Source: JAIBBV01 sp044347745 (lineage in GTDB: Bacteria; Bdellovibrionota_C; UBA2361; JAFLCA01). Taken from it: a stretch of 64,000 nucleotides of DNA. The stretch is from the NCBI GenBank assembly GCA_044347745.1, contig JBIKUD010000003.1:1-64000 (forward strand). Reading direction: 5' to 3'. The notes below the pieces were generated by a model. It did not search any database, was not told where the DNA came from, and was given only the letters and a program-made list of their open reading frames with translations. The position numbers and the translations under genes were made by a program. Below, piece after piece: positions 7,641 through 15,360 of the stretch (positions are counted from its first letter, which is position 1; each line of letters starts with the position of its first letter).

Positions 7641-8000
7641 ATGGATACACTAATGGACGGAATTCCTAAAACTACGCATGAAACGTTCAATAATGATATA
7701 GAATTTAAGGGAAGTGCAAATGACGCGGCGCCATCAGAAGTCACCAATGGTCTTTATACTCATGAGGGAGTTATGGCCGGTCAGAATAGCGAGGGACGAA
7801 TCACGAAGCGCATTGAGAATATCACTTCAAAAATTCCCTCAGCAACATTTTTAACATTTGCAATGGCTTCGGTAGCATTGGCGGCAGGGCTTCGATTGAT
7901 GGGCCGCAAAGATGATTCGCAATTTGTTGGTCAATGGGTGCCGACAATTTTAACACTTGGTCTTTATAATAAGCTCGTTAAGCTTCAGGGGTCGGAGTAG
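7641..8000 (+). CDS. Small membrane-associated protein of a stress cluster
   Basis: 119 aa from ATG 7641, chosen because GGAG lies eight bases upstream. An earlier GTG at 7590 has no Shine-Dalgarno. The N-terminal half is hydrophilic. From about residue 65 comes a conserved-looking block, KIPSATFLTFAMASVALAAG, then FVGQWVPTILTLGLYNKLVKL. This gives one or two membrane segments with the FVGQW-P--L-LG-YNKLVKL pattern seen in short uncharacterised proteins near DUF892 and DUF3309 genes. Function unknown. Confidence 0.7.
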   Translation: MDTLMDGIPKTTHETFNNDIEFKGSANDAAPSEVTNGLYTHEGVMAGQNSEGRITKRIENITSKIPSATFLTFAMASVALAAGLRLMGRKDDSQFVGQWVPTILTLGLYNKLVKLQGSE

Positions 8001-8061
8001 TTGTTGCATGGTTACTTGCTGCCTTTCCGTAACCCATTCTTAAGAGATGTTTTTATACCGA

Positions 8062-8264
8062 TCAAAAGGTTTCTGCCAAGAAGAAAAGTCAGCTCGATGA
8101 TGGCATGCCGTTCATTGGGCGAGACGGTATCCTTGCCGGGCGTGTACTTTGTGATCGGCTGCGGCGATAACGGAATTACATTCTCTATGCTCGCTGTTGA
8201 ACTAATAGACAAATGGCAAAAGGTGAAGCATGACGAGTTATCGAGAATTCTTGCCATTGATTGA
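8062..8264 (+). pseudogene. C-terminal remnant of an FAD-dependent (DAO-type) oxidoreductase
   Basis: Only the last part of an oxidoreductase is present, split over two frames. Frame one reads SAKKKSQLDDGMPFIGRDG (about 8062-8125), matching the DDG-P-IG motif before the C-terminus. Frame two continues LPGVYFVIGCGDNGITFSM and runs to TGA 8262-8264, matching the FAD-contact GxGxNG-TFS end of the family. At least one frameshift separates the pieces and the N-terminal domain is gone. The 3' end overlaps the upstream part of the NADH dehydrogenase frame. Confidence 0.7.
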
Positions 8265-8304
8265 TAAACATAAACCCAACATAAAGATGTTAGGTAATCA
8301 ACCG

Positions 8305-9624
8305 ATGGATATTCAGGCAAAGCAGCGAGTTATTATAGTTGGTGGGGGCTTTGGCGGTCTTGCAGCCGCTAAGGCCCTAGCCGCTGCTCCGGTTGAATTA
8401 TTGGTAATTGATCGGCGTAATCACCACGTATTTCAACCTCTATTATACCAGGTTGCGACTGCTTCGTTATCGCCGGCCCAAATTGCTGCGCCAATTCGCT
8501 CAATCTTGGCCCGACAAGCCAACTGCGAAGTGGTGCTTGCTGAAATAACCGCTGTTGACTTGAAGGAAAAACAACTGCGTTTTTCGAATCGTGTGGTTGG
8601 GTACGATTACTTAATTGTTGCTACTGGATGCAGGCATGATTATTTCGGAAATACAGAGTGGGCTAAATTGGCCCCGGGACTTAAAGACATTGAGGATGCT
8701 CTTGAACTGCGTAAGCGCATACTTATGGCTTTTGAAACTGCAGAATACGAACCAAACGATCTGGATCGCAACGCTGTATTAACATTCGCAATTGTTGGTG
8801 GCGGCGCCACCGGGGTCGAATTAGCCGGAGCTATTCAAGAGATCGCCGGGAAGACGCTTCCACTCGACTATCGGCATATCGACACTCGCACTACGCGTGT
8901 ACTGCTTTTTGAAGGAGGGTCGCGTTTATTAGATTCATTCGACGTTAGACTAAGCAGGATAGCCAAACGTGACTTGGAAAGCATGGGCGTGGAGGTGCGA
9001 CTTAAATCACGGGTGACCAAAATTACACCCGAAGGCCTTTGGATCGGAGATGAGTTTATTGGGGTAAAAAATATCTTTTGGGCGGCAGGTGTGAAGGGCA
9101 GTCCGTTAGGAGTATCTTTAGGTGCCGCACTTGATAGAGTCGGAAGGGTAATAGTTAATGCCGATTTAACAATCGCCGGTGAGCCCAACGTTTTTGTTGT
9201 TGGTGACATGGCTGCTGCTCAGTGTGGACGGACGGGCAAAGGCATCCCCGGAGTTGCTCAAGCGGCAATTCAAATGGGGCGGTTTGCCGGTGAGACTATT
9301 GCCGGAGAGGTGGGGGCTGAGAAGAGAAATACACGCAAAGCATTTATTTATCAGGATAAGGGCTCGATGGCTGTAATCGGCAAAGCAAAAGCAGTTGCTC
9401 AGGTAGGTGGAATGAAAATTGGTGGATTTCTTGCCTGGCTAATTTGGGGCGGGATCCACATTGCATTTTTGGTCGGTTTTCGGAATCGAATGCAAGTTAT
9501 GCTCAGCTGGTTATGGGCTTGGTTTACAAATTCTCGTGATGCACGGCTGATTCTCGGAGCAATAAAATTCGATGTAAAGATTCCATGCCTTGTACAGCTT
9601 AAGGCATCGAGCGGAAGTGAATAG
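8305..9624 (+). CDS. ndh: Type II NADH dehydrogenase (NDH-2)
   Basis: 439 aa from ATG 8305. Two dinucleotide folds are visible: FAD-binding RVIIVGGGFGGLAAAKALA at the N-terminus and NADH-binding FAIVGGGATGVELAGAIQE near residue 160. Further markers are HHVFQPLLYQVATA, which follows the FAD fold in NDH-2, and NVFVVGDMAA near residue 295. A hydrophobic, amphipathic segment near residues 370-400 would attach it to the inner membrane. It oxidises NADH and passes electrons to quinone without pumping protons. Upstream in-frame codons from 8230 overlap the DAO remnant and look like chance extension. Confidence 0.9.
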   Translation: MDIQAKQRVIIVGGGFGGLAAAKALAAAPVELLVIDRRNHHVFQPLLYQVATASLSPAQIAAPIRSILARQANCEVVLAEITAVDLKEKQLRFSNRVVGYDYLIVATGCRHDYFGNTEWAKLAPGLKDIEDALELRKRILMAFETAEYEPNDLDRNAVLTFAIVGGGATGVELAGAIQEIAGKTLPLDYRHIDTRTTRVLLFEGGSRLLDSFDVRLSRIAKRDLESMGVEVRLKSRVTKITPEGLWIGDEFIGVKNIFWAAGVKGSPLGVSLGAALDRVGRVIVNADLTIAGEPNVFVVGDMAAAQCGRTGKGIPGVAQAAIQMGRFAGETIAGEVGAEKRNTRKAFIYQDKGSMAVIGKAKAVAQVGGMKIGGFLAWLIWGGIHIAFLVGFRNRMQVMLSWLWAWFTNSRDARLILGAIKFDVKIPCLVQLKASSGSE

Positions 9625-10117
9625 ATTGGTGGGTTGCAAGCTAGTTGCAGCCGAATTGTTGTGCGATCGGACTGGACGACCGATGCTCAACGCTACCAAA
9701 AGGCCAAGAACTTTACGAATATTTTACGCGGTCAAGCCGTAAGAGAATTCTTACCGGGCTATCTGGGGCATGCCACACTGCTGCTATTGAACCATTTGAA
9801 TTGATTGCGCCAGGCACCAAAAACATGCGTGGTACTACATTTGGAATCGGTGCCAATTCGGGGGGCAGAAAGTTCCAATTCGTTTTCGATCGAGTAGCTT
9901 GCGCAAAATAAAAAGAATGCGTTTCTCTAGTGCTGAAAGCTGGGTCGGACCTCGGCTATAGAGACCCTTATTAGTCAAATAGCACAGCGCTTTTATAGGC
10001 GTCTTGGTGTCCAGTTGACTCTCTTTTTGTGCCAGGGTAGTGGGGTGCTAACCTGCTCATATTGCTACCTAATTGTGGCTATTTATACAAGTCTCGGGTG
10101 TTTTAATAGAAAAATAT
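9625..10117. other. Intergenic region, no supported gene
   Basis: Several short open frames exist but none has a family signature, a good start signal or a membrane or secretion pattern. One stretch around 9650-9800 reads protein-like (GQAVREFLPGYLGHAT) in a frame without an ATG and may be a fossil. Confidence 0.5.
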
Positions 10118-10157
10118 TTGCAAAGCGTCCTATGATGGGATATTATCACATCATAGG
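10118..10157 (+). promoter_or_regulatory. Sigma70-like promoter overlapped by a palindrome
   Basis: A -35 box TTGCAA (10118-10123) and -10 box TATTAT (10141-10146) are separated by exactly 17 bases. A 9-bp perfect inverted repeat, CCTATGATG (10129-10137) and CATCATAGG (10149-10157), straddles the -10 box, so a dimeric repressor could block it. It would drive the secreted-protein gene at 10242. Confidence 0.55.
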
Positions 10158-10241
10158 GTTTGTCATGCCGATTAACCCAAGTGCCACGTGGATGCAAACA
10201 CTGGCGCGCCATTTTTGATGTTAAAGAAGTTAGAGGTTGTT

Positions 10242-10670
10242 ATGAAAAATGTAGTTGTGTGTAGTCTCGTTGCGGTTTTGTCAGCAGTGTTTGCTCCTCT
10301 TTTTGATGCGCAGGCGCAAGCCGGGAAAGCTCCTAAATTGAGGCTCGTTTGTGCAAGTGAAGATGATGGAAGCGCTAGCGTGACAGCTCGTCCGTTCGCT
10401 GCCATGGGGAATAGTTTCGCCTACTCCGATTCAGCGCAGACATCGAGCTCTGGTCTACAGGTGACCATTCAAGCCGAAGTGCAAAAACGTGGGGTCAATT
10501 TGCTGGTTGAGCAGATTATCGTGTCGGTGTCTAATTCGCAGAACACGATTGCAAGAGCCTCGGTTGGAAATATTATCACACGAAAAGGGCGAACCTTAAG
10601 TCTTAATGTGGCGTCTTCAGTCATGCCATTAGATGCTGAAGGCTTAGATTGCGGGCTTACTTTTAATTAG
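10242..10670 (+). CDS. Small secreted protein, unknown function
   Basis: 142 aa from ATG 10242 (AGAGG upstream). The signal peptide MKNVVVCSLVAVLSAVFAP.. has a cleavage site after about AQAQA (residue 27). The mature part is a short beta-rich domain with two Cys (LVCASEDD and GLDCGL) that could form a disulphide. No family was recognised. In-frame codons upstream from 10188 are ignored because they would bury the signal peptide. A hairpin follows the stop. Confidence 0.6.
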   Translation: MKNVVVCSLVAVLSAVFAPLFDAQAQAGKAPKLRLVCASEDDGSASVTARPFAAMGNSFAYSDSAQTSSSGLQVTIQAEVQKRGVNLLVEQIIVSVSNSQNTIARASVGNIITRKGRTLSLNVASSVMPLDAEGLDCGLTFN

Positions 10671-10683
10671 TAAAATCGAATTT

Positions 10684-10720
10684 GCAGCCTCTTATGGAAG
10701 AGAGGCTGCACTTTGTTCTT
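10684..10720 (+). terminator. Terminator-like hairpin
   Basis: A 9-bp stem, GCAGCCTCT (10684-10692) pairing with AGAGGCTGC (10701-10709), is followed by a T-rich run ACTTTGTTCTTTG. It lies between the secreted-protein stop and the DUF6502 start, so it may end the first transcript or act as an attenuator. Confidence 0.65.
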
Positions 10721-10723
10721 TGT

Positions 10724-11551
10724 ATGGCGAACCAGATTAATCAAATTGTTGTGCGCATGCTTAAGCCAGTTGTGCGCATTGCGCTTAAAAATTCGATAAA
10801 GTTAGGCGCCTGCGTAGAGCTATTAAAAGCGGCCTACGTGGAAGTTGCAAATGAAATTCTGAGAGCAACTGAACACGAGCCCAGCATTAGCCGCGTCAGC
10901 GTAGTAAGTGGTGTTCATCGCAAAGATACCAAAAAAATTCTAGATCTTGAGGGTGCTTTGGCCGCACCCAAGGAAGACGTGGTAACTAAAGTGCTTGGCA
11001 ATTGGAAGCACCATAAAAAATTCCTTACGAAACAAGGGAAGCCGCGAGTACTTGAGCTTGATGGGCTTGATAGTGAATTTGTAAAACTGGTGCGTAGCGT
11101 GAGCTCAGATATGGCTCCCTATACCGTTTTGTATGAGCTTGAGCGTTTAGGTCTTGTTGAGCGTTCCGGTAACACTGTTTGCCTAAAGGAAGGTTTTAAA
11201 ACCAATATAGCAACTCTTGAAGAAGGCTATCAGCATTTGGCTCTGGACTTAAGGGATCTTGTCTCGTCGGTCGATTCTAATCTGCATCGGTCCAAAGATG
11301 TGCTACCCAATCTGCACCTTAGGACTGAGTTTACGCATATTAAGCAATCGGCATTGCCGGGCTTAAGGCGATGGCTACTTGAAGAGGGGGCCAAATTTCA
11401 TCGGCAAGTAGAGGAGCATTTAGCTGCTCTTGATACTGAAGTATCTGGAGAGGCTGAAACAAAGGTCGCGCGGGTTGTGTATGGATCATTTAGTTTGATT
11501 CAACCCCATGAAAATGAAGGTAGGCCTCAGCCTAAGATACTGAAGAAGTAG
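10724..11551 (+). CDS. DUF6502-family protein
   Basis: 275 aa from ATG 10724, just after the hairpin. The N-terminal MLKPVVRIALKNSIKLGAC.. ELLKAAYVEVA block, then ISRVSVVSGVHRKDTKKIL near residue 60, match the DUF6502 pattern, where the ISRVS-L-G--RK-V segment looks like a helix-turn-helix. This suggests a regulatory or nucleic-acid-binding role, though the family is uncharacterised. No Shine-Dalgarno is visible. The downstream lipoprotein gene begins 9 bases after the stop, so the two form an operon. Confidence 0.65.
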   Translation: MANQINQIVVRMLKPVVRIALKNSIKLGACVELLKAAYVEVANEILRATEHEPSISRVSVVSGVHRKDTKKILDLEGALAAPKEDVVTKVLGNWKHHKKFLTKQGKPRVLELDGLDSEFVKLVRSVSSDMAPYTVLYELERLGLVERSGNTVCLKEGFKTNIATLEEGYQHLALDLRDLVSSVDSNLHRSKDVLPNLHLRTEFTHIKQSALPGLRRWLLEEGAKFHRQVEEHLAALDTEVSGEAETKVARVVYGSFSLIQPHENEGRPQPKILKK

Positions 11552-11560
11552 AGGGACTGT

Positions 11561-12442
11561 ATGAGTTCAAAAAGAAGTAGATACAATAGATTGATAACCA
11601 TTCTGTTTTCATTGTGTCTTGTATTCAGTTTTCTGGGCTGCGGCGGCGGCACAAGCGGCACCGGGGGCAACGATGTGCTGGCAAGGCTCATTGAAGTAGG
11701 GGGTGCAGCTTTAGCGAATGTTCAAGTTTCGGTGCTTGAGTCTGGAGAGCAGACGGTTACCAATGCGGAGGGACAATTTGAAGTACGTCTGCCAAAGGAC
11801 AAAAAATCTACACTATTATTTGAATCGGACCTAGGTAGTGCTCAGGCAGATGTTGATTCTACGCTGTTTCCTTCCGAGGAAGTTACTATTGAGTTTGTTG
11901 CTTCAGAAGATTTATCTGTCGTCACCGTAAATAAGATAGAAGCGACTAATTCAGAGGGCACGGGCGATAGAGAGGAGGAAAAGCGGCCCCGCACACGTAC
12001 GAGAAAGTTGAGTGGAACTGGTTCAGGGTTTGCTCCGAGGGTGTTTCCAATTTTGCTAAGTGTGAACTTTATAGAGGTGGCCGATAATATAGGGGTACTG
12101 AGCCGCCAACTGCAATTCACAGGGACTATACCAGTAGGGTTTACGGTAAATGAAGAGCGACTTGCCGCGGTAGATTTTTTTGTCAGATTTCCAGACAGAG
12201 GTAAGTGTCATTTAAGATATCAAGGTTCTGATGGGACCAATGGTGTTTTTAAATTATCTCTTAGTATTTCCCGCGCCGCAGACGGAAGTATGGTTGAAGA
12301 ATCTGATTCAGCAGCGTGCCGAAATTTTGGTTCTCTGGACGTATCTCGAGGACGTCACATTACAGCTAATGTGAGTCGCATTAAGATGAATGGGTATCGT
12401 AGTCTACCGATTGTATTTGCCGTACAAATGCAAGGAAAGTAG
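11561..12442 (+). CDS. Lipoprotein with an Ig-like / regulatory-like beta domain
   Basis: 293 aa. The signal peptide ends in a lipobox (VFSFLGC, Cys about residue 27) followed by a Gly-rich spacer GGGTSGTGG. Residues 38-95 (ALANVQVSVLESGEQTVTNAEGQFEVRLPKD in outline) look like a carboxypeptidase-regulatory/SpaA-like beta sandwich. A charged linker EEEKRPRTRTRK near residue 145 leads to a C-terminal domain with a Cys pair. Probably anchored in the outer membrane. Partner of the DUF6502 protein by position; function unknown. Confidence 0.65.
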   Translation: MSSKRSRYNRLITILFSLCLVFSFLGCGGGTSGTGGNDVLARLIEVGGAALANVQVSVLESGEQTVTNAEGQFEVRLPKDKKSTLLFESDLGSAQADVDSTLFPSEEVTIEFVASEDLSVVTVNKIEATNSEGTGDREEEKRPRTRTRKLSGTGSGFAPRVFPILLSVNFIEVADNIGVLSRQLQFTGTIPVGFTVNEERLAAVDFFVRFPDRGKCHLRYQGSDGTNGVFKLSLSISRAADGSMVEESDSAACRNFGSLDVSRGRHITANVSRIKMNGYRSLPIVFAVQMQGK

Positions 12443-12465
12443 TTTGTTATCTGGCAGAGGTGCGT

Positions 12466-13281
12466 TTACCCGAGAATATTAGATCCGTCTGGCCCAAAGC
12501 CGCGACTTGCTTGCAGCTTAATCATTTCTTCGGTGTATTTTCCGTCTGCGTCAGCGACCAAAAATGGGGGTTCTTCAAGTATGGGTTGGTCCCAAGCCAG
12601 GCGGGCCGAATAAAGGGAGAATAGCGGAGCTTTGTTGGGGCGCGGAACCACATCGCGAACGGTCACTATTTTAAGTCCTGCGTCCTGCACAAGTTGAATG
12701 CCTCTTTGTTTTTGCTGATAGGGGAAGCAGTAAACAAATATCCCGTCATCAGTAAGGTGCCTTTTGGCGGCCTGTGCATAATCTCCCACATGCCCTCGAA
12801 GTTCAAAGCGAGCGTGGGCTTTCTGGGTATCAGCCGGAATAATTCCCGCGTTCTCTGGAAAATAGGGCGGGCTACCGGTGATAAGTTTAAACTTTTGATT
12901 TAACTGAAGCTCGCGCAAATCTCCATGAATAGTGCGCACGCGGTTTTCAAGGCCATTACAATGCACGTTGGCACAGAGTAGTTTGTAACTTATTTCTTGG
13001 GCTTCAATGCAGGTGAGTTTACAGCTTTCTCCTAAACCCCAAAGTACCACGAGGCCGACTGTCCCTATTCCAGTTCCTAAATCAAGAATGCTGGTGGTGT
13101 CGGGTGCAGCCTTTTGAAGGGCGTACCAAGCGGTAGTTGTATCGTCAATTGAGTGCCTGTGGCCGTTTAGGCGCTGGAAAATACGCAGTGGACCAGTTAG
13201 GCCGGAAATTGAGAGGGGTTCACCGAGCAACGCTTCGGCAGTTTTTTGGTAATCAATGAATTTTTGATGAAGGGAAGTCAC
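12466..13281 (-). CDS. SAM-dependent methyltransferase (TrmN6-like)
   Basis: 271 aa class I methyltransferase. Motif I is DLGTGIGTVGLVV near residue 82. Motif IV appears as GSPPYFP near residue 135, a variant of the NPPY motif of N6-adenine and glutamine methyltransferases, with Ser replacing the usual Asn. The family TrmN6/YfiC methylates A37 of tRNA-Val. The N/S change leaves the target open. It converges on the lipoprotein gene. Confidence 0.75.
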   Translation of the reverse strand: MTSLHQKFIDYQKTAEALLGEPLSISGLTGPLRIFQRLNGHRHSIDDTTTAWYALQKAAPDTTSILDLGTGIGTVGLVVLWGLGESCKLTCIEAQEISYKLLCANVHCNGLENRVRTIHGDLRELQLNQKFKLITGSPPYFPENAGIIPADTQKAHARFELRGHVGDYAQAAKRHLTDDGIFVYCFPYQQKQRGIQLVQDAGLKIVTVRDVVPRPNKAPLFSLYSARLAWDQPILEEPPFLVADADGKYTEEMIKLQASRGFGPDGSNILG

Positions 13282-13322
13282 GACTAAATTACTGTTAATA
13301 AATGGCCTCTAACTTGAACTCA

Positions 13323-13354
13323 TCTCATAAATGCCATCCGTGGCATTTATGAGA
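13323..13354. promoter_or_regulatory. 13-bp inverted repeat upstream of the methyltransferase
   Basis: TCTCATAAATGCC (13323-13335) and its exact complement (13342-13354) surround a 6-base spacer, 42 bases before the methyltransferase start on the minus strand. No T-run follows in either direction. A second, smaller inverted repeat TGCTCGG-TCG-CCGAGCA lies near 13419-13435. An operator or 5' UTR hairpin is possible. Nothing else was found in 13282-13546. Confidence 0.4.
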
Positions 13355-13546
13355 GTGCTCCAAGCTCGGACGGGGACCTGATAAAAGCCCCAACCTTGCG
13401 TCGCTCCTGTTTCTCGCATGCTCGGTCGCCGAGCACGCCATCCTAGGCACAAGGGCGCAGAAACAGTAGCAAGTAATCAGAATTGTAGCTAGTTTGAGCC
13501 TAAAGAATACGTTTGTATGTCCGTAGTTATTACTTTGTAGGTGGAT

Positions 13547-14683
13547 ATGAACCGCTCTTATTGGGAAAGCAGCCAATTTTACTCTGGGTTTGACGTGCTG
13601 GTTATTGGCTCAGGCATTGTCGGTTTAAGCTGCGCATTGCAGCTCAAAATGAGAGAGCCAGAGCTTACAGTTGGAGTGCTTGAGGCGGGAAATTTGCCAG
13701 CGGGGGCCAGTACCAAAAATGCGGGATTTGCCTGTTTTGGTAGTATCTCGGAGCTGATGGAGTTACTTGCTGAAAGTTCCGAGGCCAAAGTACGTGAGTT
13801 CGTTGCTCTTAGATGGAAGGGGCTTCAGCTTTTGCGCGAAACGCTTTCAGAGTCTGCTATTGGCTTTGAGCCAGTTGGCGGCTTCGAATTGTTCCGCAGT
13901 TCCGAGAAGGAGAAAGCAGAATCTTGCATCGAAAAGCTTTCATTTTTTAATCAACTATTGGCCGATGTAATTGGTAGTAGTGTAATATACCACATAGCGC
14001 CATCAAAAATTTCTGAATTTGGCTTATCTGATGTAAGCACTTTAATTGAGAATAAATTCGAAGGGCAATTACATTCGGGCAAAATGATGTCGGCTTTAAT
14101 AAGCCGAGTTTGTGGGCTGGGTGTGCAGCTGCACACAGGAACTCGAGTGCAGAGCTGGCATGTAAGCGGCAGCGCCTATTGCTTGCAGACCAGCCAGGGT
14201 GAATTTGAGTGTCGACGTATCATGCTTGCCACCAATGCCTTTTGCACCGAGTTATATCCCAACTTGCCTGTAGTGCCCGGAAGAGGGCAGGTGCTCGTAA
14301 CTTCTCCTATTGAAGGCCTCTCGCTGCGTGGCACGTTTCACTATGACTCGGGCTATTATTACTTTAGAGCAGTTGATCGGCGAGTGCTTATAGGTGGTGG
14401 TCGCAATCTTGATTTTCAAGGTGAGGAAACTACGCAGTTTGCTACGACCCCAAAAATTCAGCATTCGCTTGAAGAGTTGCTACGAACTGTAGTTCTGAAA
14501 GGGCGCAACTTTGAGGTTGCTCAGCGATGGAGCGGGATAATGGCATTTGGCGACTCGCTTGAACCGATAGTGCGTCAGTTAGAGCCTGGTATTTTTTGTG
14601 CAGTGAAGTGTAGCGGCATGGGGGTAGCACTTGGAAGTTTAACTGGAGCCCAAGCGGCAAGTTTGGTTTTGGAAAGTTTGTAA
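13547..14683 (+). CDS. FAD-dependent amino-acid/amine oxidoreductase (DAO family)
   Basis: 378 aa from ATG 13547 (AGGTGG just upstream; a GTG at 13541 is the alternative). The Rossmann motif DVLVIGSGIVGLSCALQL is at the N-terminus, followed by GASTKNAGFACFGS, typical of DAO members such as D-amino-acid dehydrogenase, GlpO and PuuB. PGRGQVLVTSPI near residue 243 and the C-terminal CSGMGVALGSLTG complete the FAD fold. It oxidises an amine or amino acid and passes electrons to oxygen or quinone. The exact substrate is not determinable. Monocistronic. Confidence 0.8.
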   Translation: MNRSYWESSQFYSGFDVLVIGSGIVGLSCALQLKMREPELTVGVLEAGNLPAGASTKNAGFACFGSISELMELLAESSEAKVREFVALRWKGLQLLRETLSESAIGFEPVGGFELFRSSEKEKAESCIEKLSFFNQLLADVIGSSVIYHIAPSKISEFGLSDVSTLIENKFEGQLHSGKMMSALISRVCGLGVQLHTGTRVQSWHVSGSAYCLQTSQGEFECRRIMLATNAFCTELYPNLPVVPGRGQVLVTSPIEGLSLRGTFHYDSGYYYFRAVDRRVLIGGGRNLDFQGEETTQFATTPKIQHSLEELLRTVVLKGRNFEVAQRWSGIMAFGDSLEPIVRQLEPGIFCAVKCSGMGVALGSLTGAQAASLVLESL

Positions 14684-14775
14684 TCGAGCGGGCATTTCCT
14701 TAAAGCAACTAAATTGAGTGTAACATCTTAAAATTATTGCGTTCCTCACAGAAAATCCTGCTTTTACTCTCTAAC

Positions 14776-14804
14776 TTGATGGACGAGGGGCCTCCCGTTA
14801 TAAT
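14776..14804 (+). promoter_or_regulatory. Sigma70-like promoter
   Basis: A -35 box TTGATG (14776-14781) and a consensus -10 box TATAAT (14799-14804) with 17 bases between them, about 40 bases ahead of the poly-Ser protein start at 14843. Confidence 0.65.
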
Positions 14805-14842
14805 CTTCTTAACGTGTATTTAAGTTCTAAGGTTTGGTGCAA

Positions 14843-15262
14843 ATGAATATTTTGAGGCTTGGTGGCTGGCGCTTCTTTGTGGTGCTCTGTATGAGCTTAG
14901 TGCTTTTGCAGGGGGAGGCCTTTGCTAATAATAAGGCAAACAAGAATAAGGCCAAGGCTCTTATTAAGCAGCACAAACTTACCATAAAGAAACTTAAGGC
15001 ATTGAAAATTTCCCCGGCGGTATTTGCGACTCTCGCGGGAGCCGGCAACCTTGCTGATTCTGATGGTGACGGTCTTCCAGACTTTTATGAAGAAGCCAAG
15101 GCTGCCTACAATTCTTGTGATACCGATTCAGATGATGATGGTGATGAAGACGGCGAGGAAGGCAGCAGCTCTTCAAGTAGCGGCGGTTCTAGCAGTTCCT
15201 CAAGTGGTTCTTCGTCTGGCGGAAGCTCGAGCAGCGGTTCTTCAAGCAGTGATGACGACTAG
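14843..15262 (+). CDS. Secreted protein with a calcium-binding motif and poly-Ser tail
   Basis: 139 aa from ATG 14843. A signal peptide (through GEAFA, about residue 29) is followed by a Lys-rich helical region (NKANKNKAKALIKQHK), then DSDGDGLPDFYEEAKAAYN with a further DTDSDDDGDED run. This is one thrombospondin type 3 calcium-binding repeat. The last 35 residues are nearly all Ser and Gly, ending SDDD. The layout suggests an exported surface protein with a flexible tail. No enzymatic domain. It has its own promoter and terminator. Confidence 0.65.
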   Translation: MNILRLGGWRFFVVLCMSLVLLQGEAFANNKANKNKAKALIKQHKLTIKKLKALKISPAVFATLAGAGNLADSDGDGLPDFYEEAKAAYNSCDTDSDDDGDEDGEEGSSSSSSGGSSSSSSGSSSGGSSSSGSSSSDDD

Positions 15263-15293
15263 GCGGTTCTGTTCTATCGCTTGCTCGTAATTA

Positions 15294-15355
15294 AGAGCTG
15301 GCCCAGATACTCATAATACTGTTGAGTAGGGGTCAGCTCTTTTTTTTTATTTTTT
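15294..15355 (+). terminator. Strong rho-independent terminator
   Basis: An interrupted stem from AGAGCTGGCCC (15294-15304) pairs with GGGGTCAGCTCT (15329-15340). An inner stem TACTCA/TGAGTA is closed by a short loop, and the run TTTTTTTTTATTTTT follows. It ends the poly-Ser gene just before the glycosyltransferase start. Confidence 0.9.
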
Positions 15356-15360
15356 GGCAT

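Noticed and set aside
9645..9911. 88-residue open frame after ndh
   Set aside because: No Shine-Dalgarno, no motif and unusual composition; treated as non-coding.
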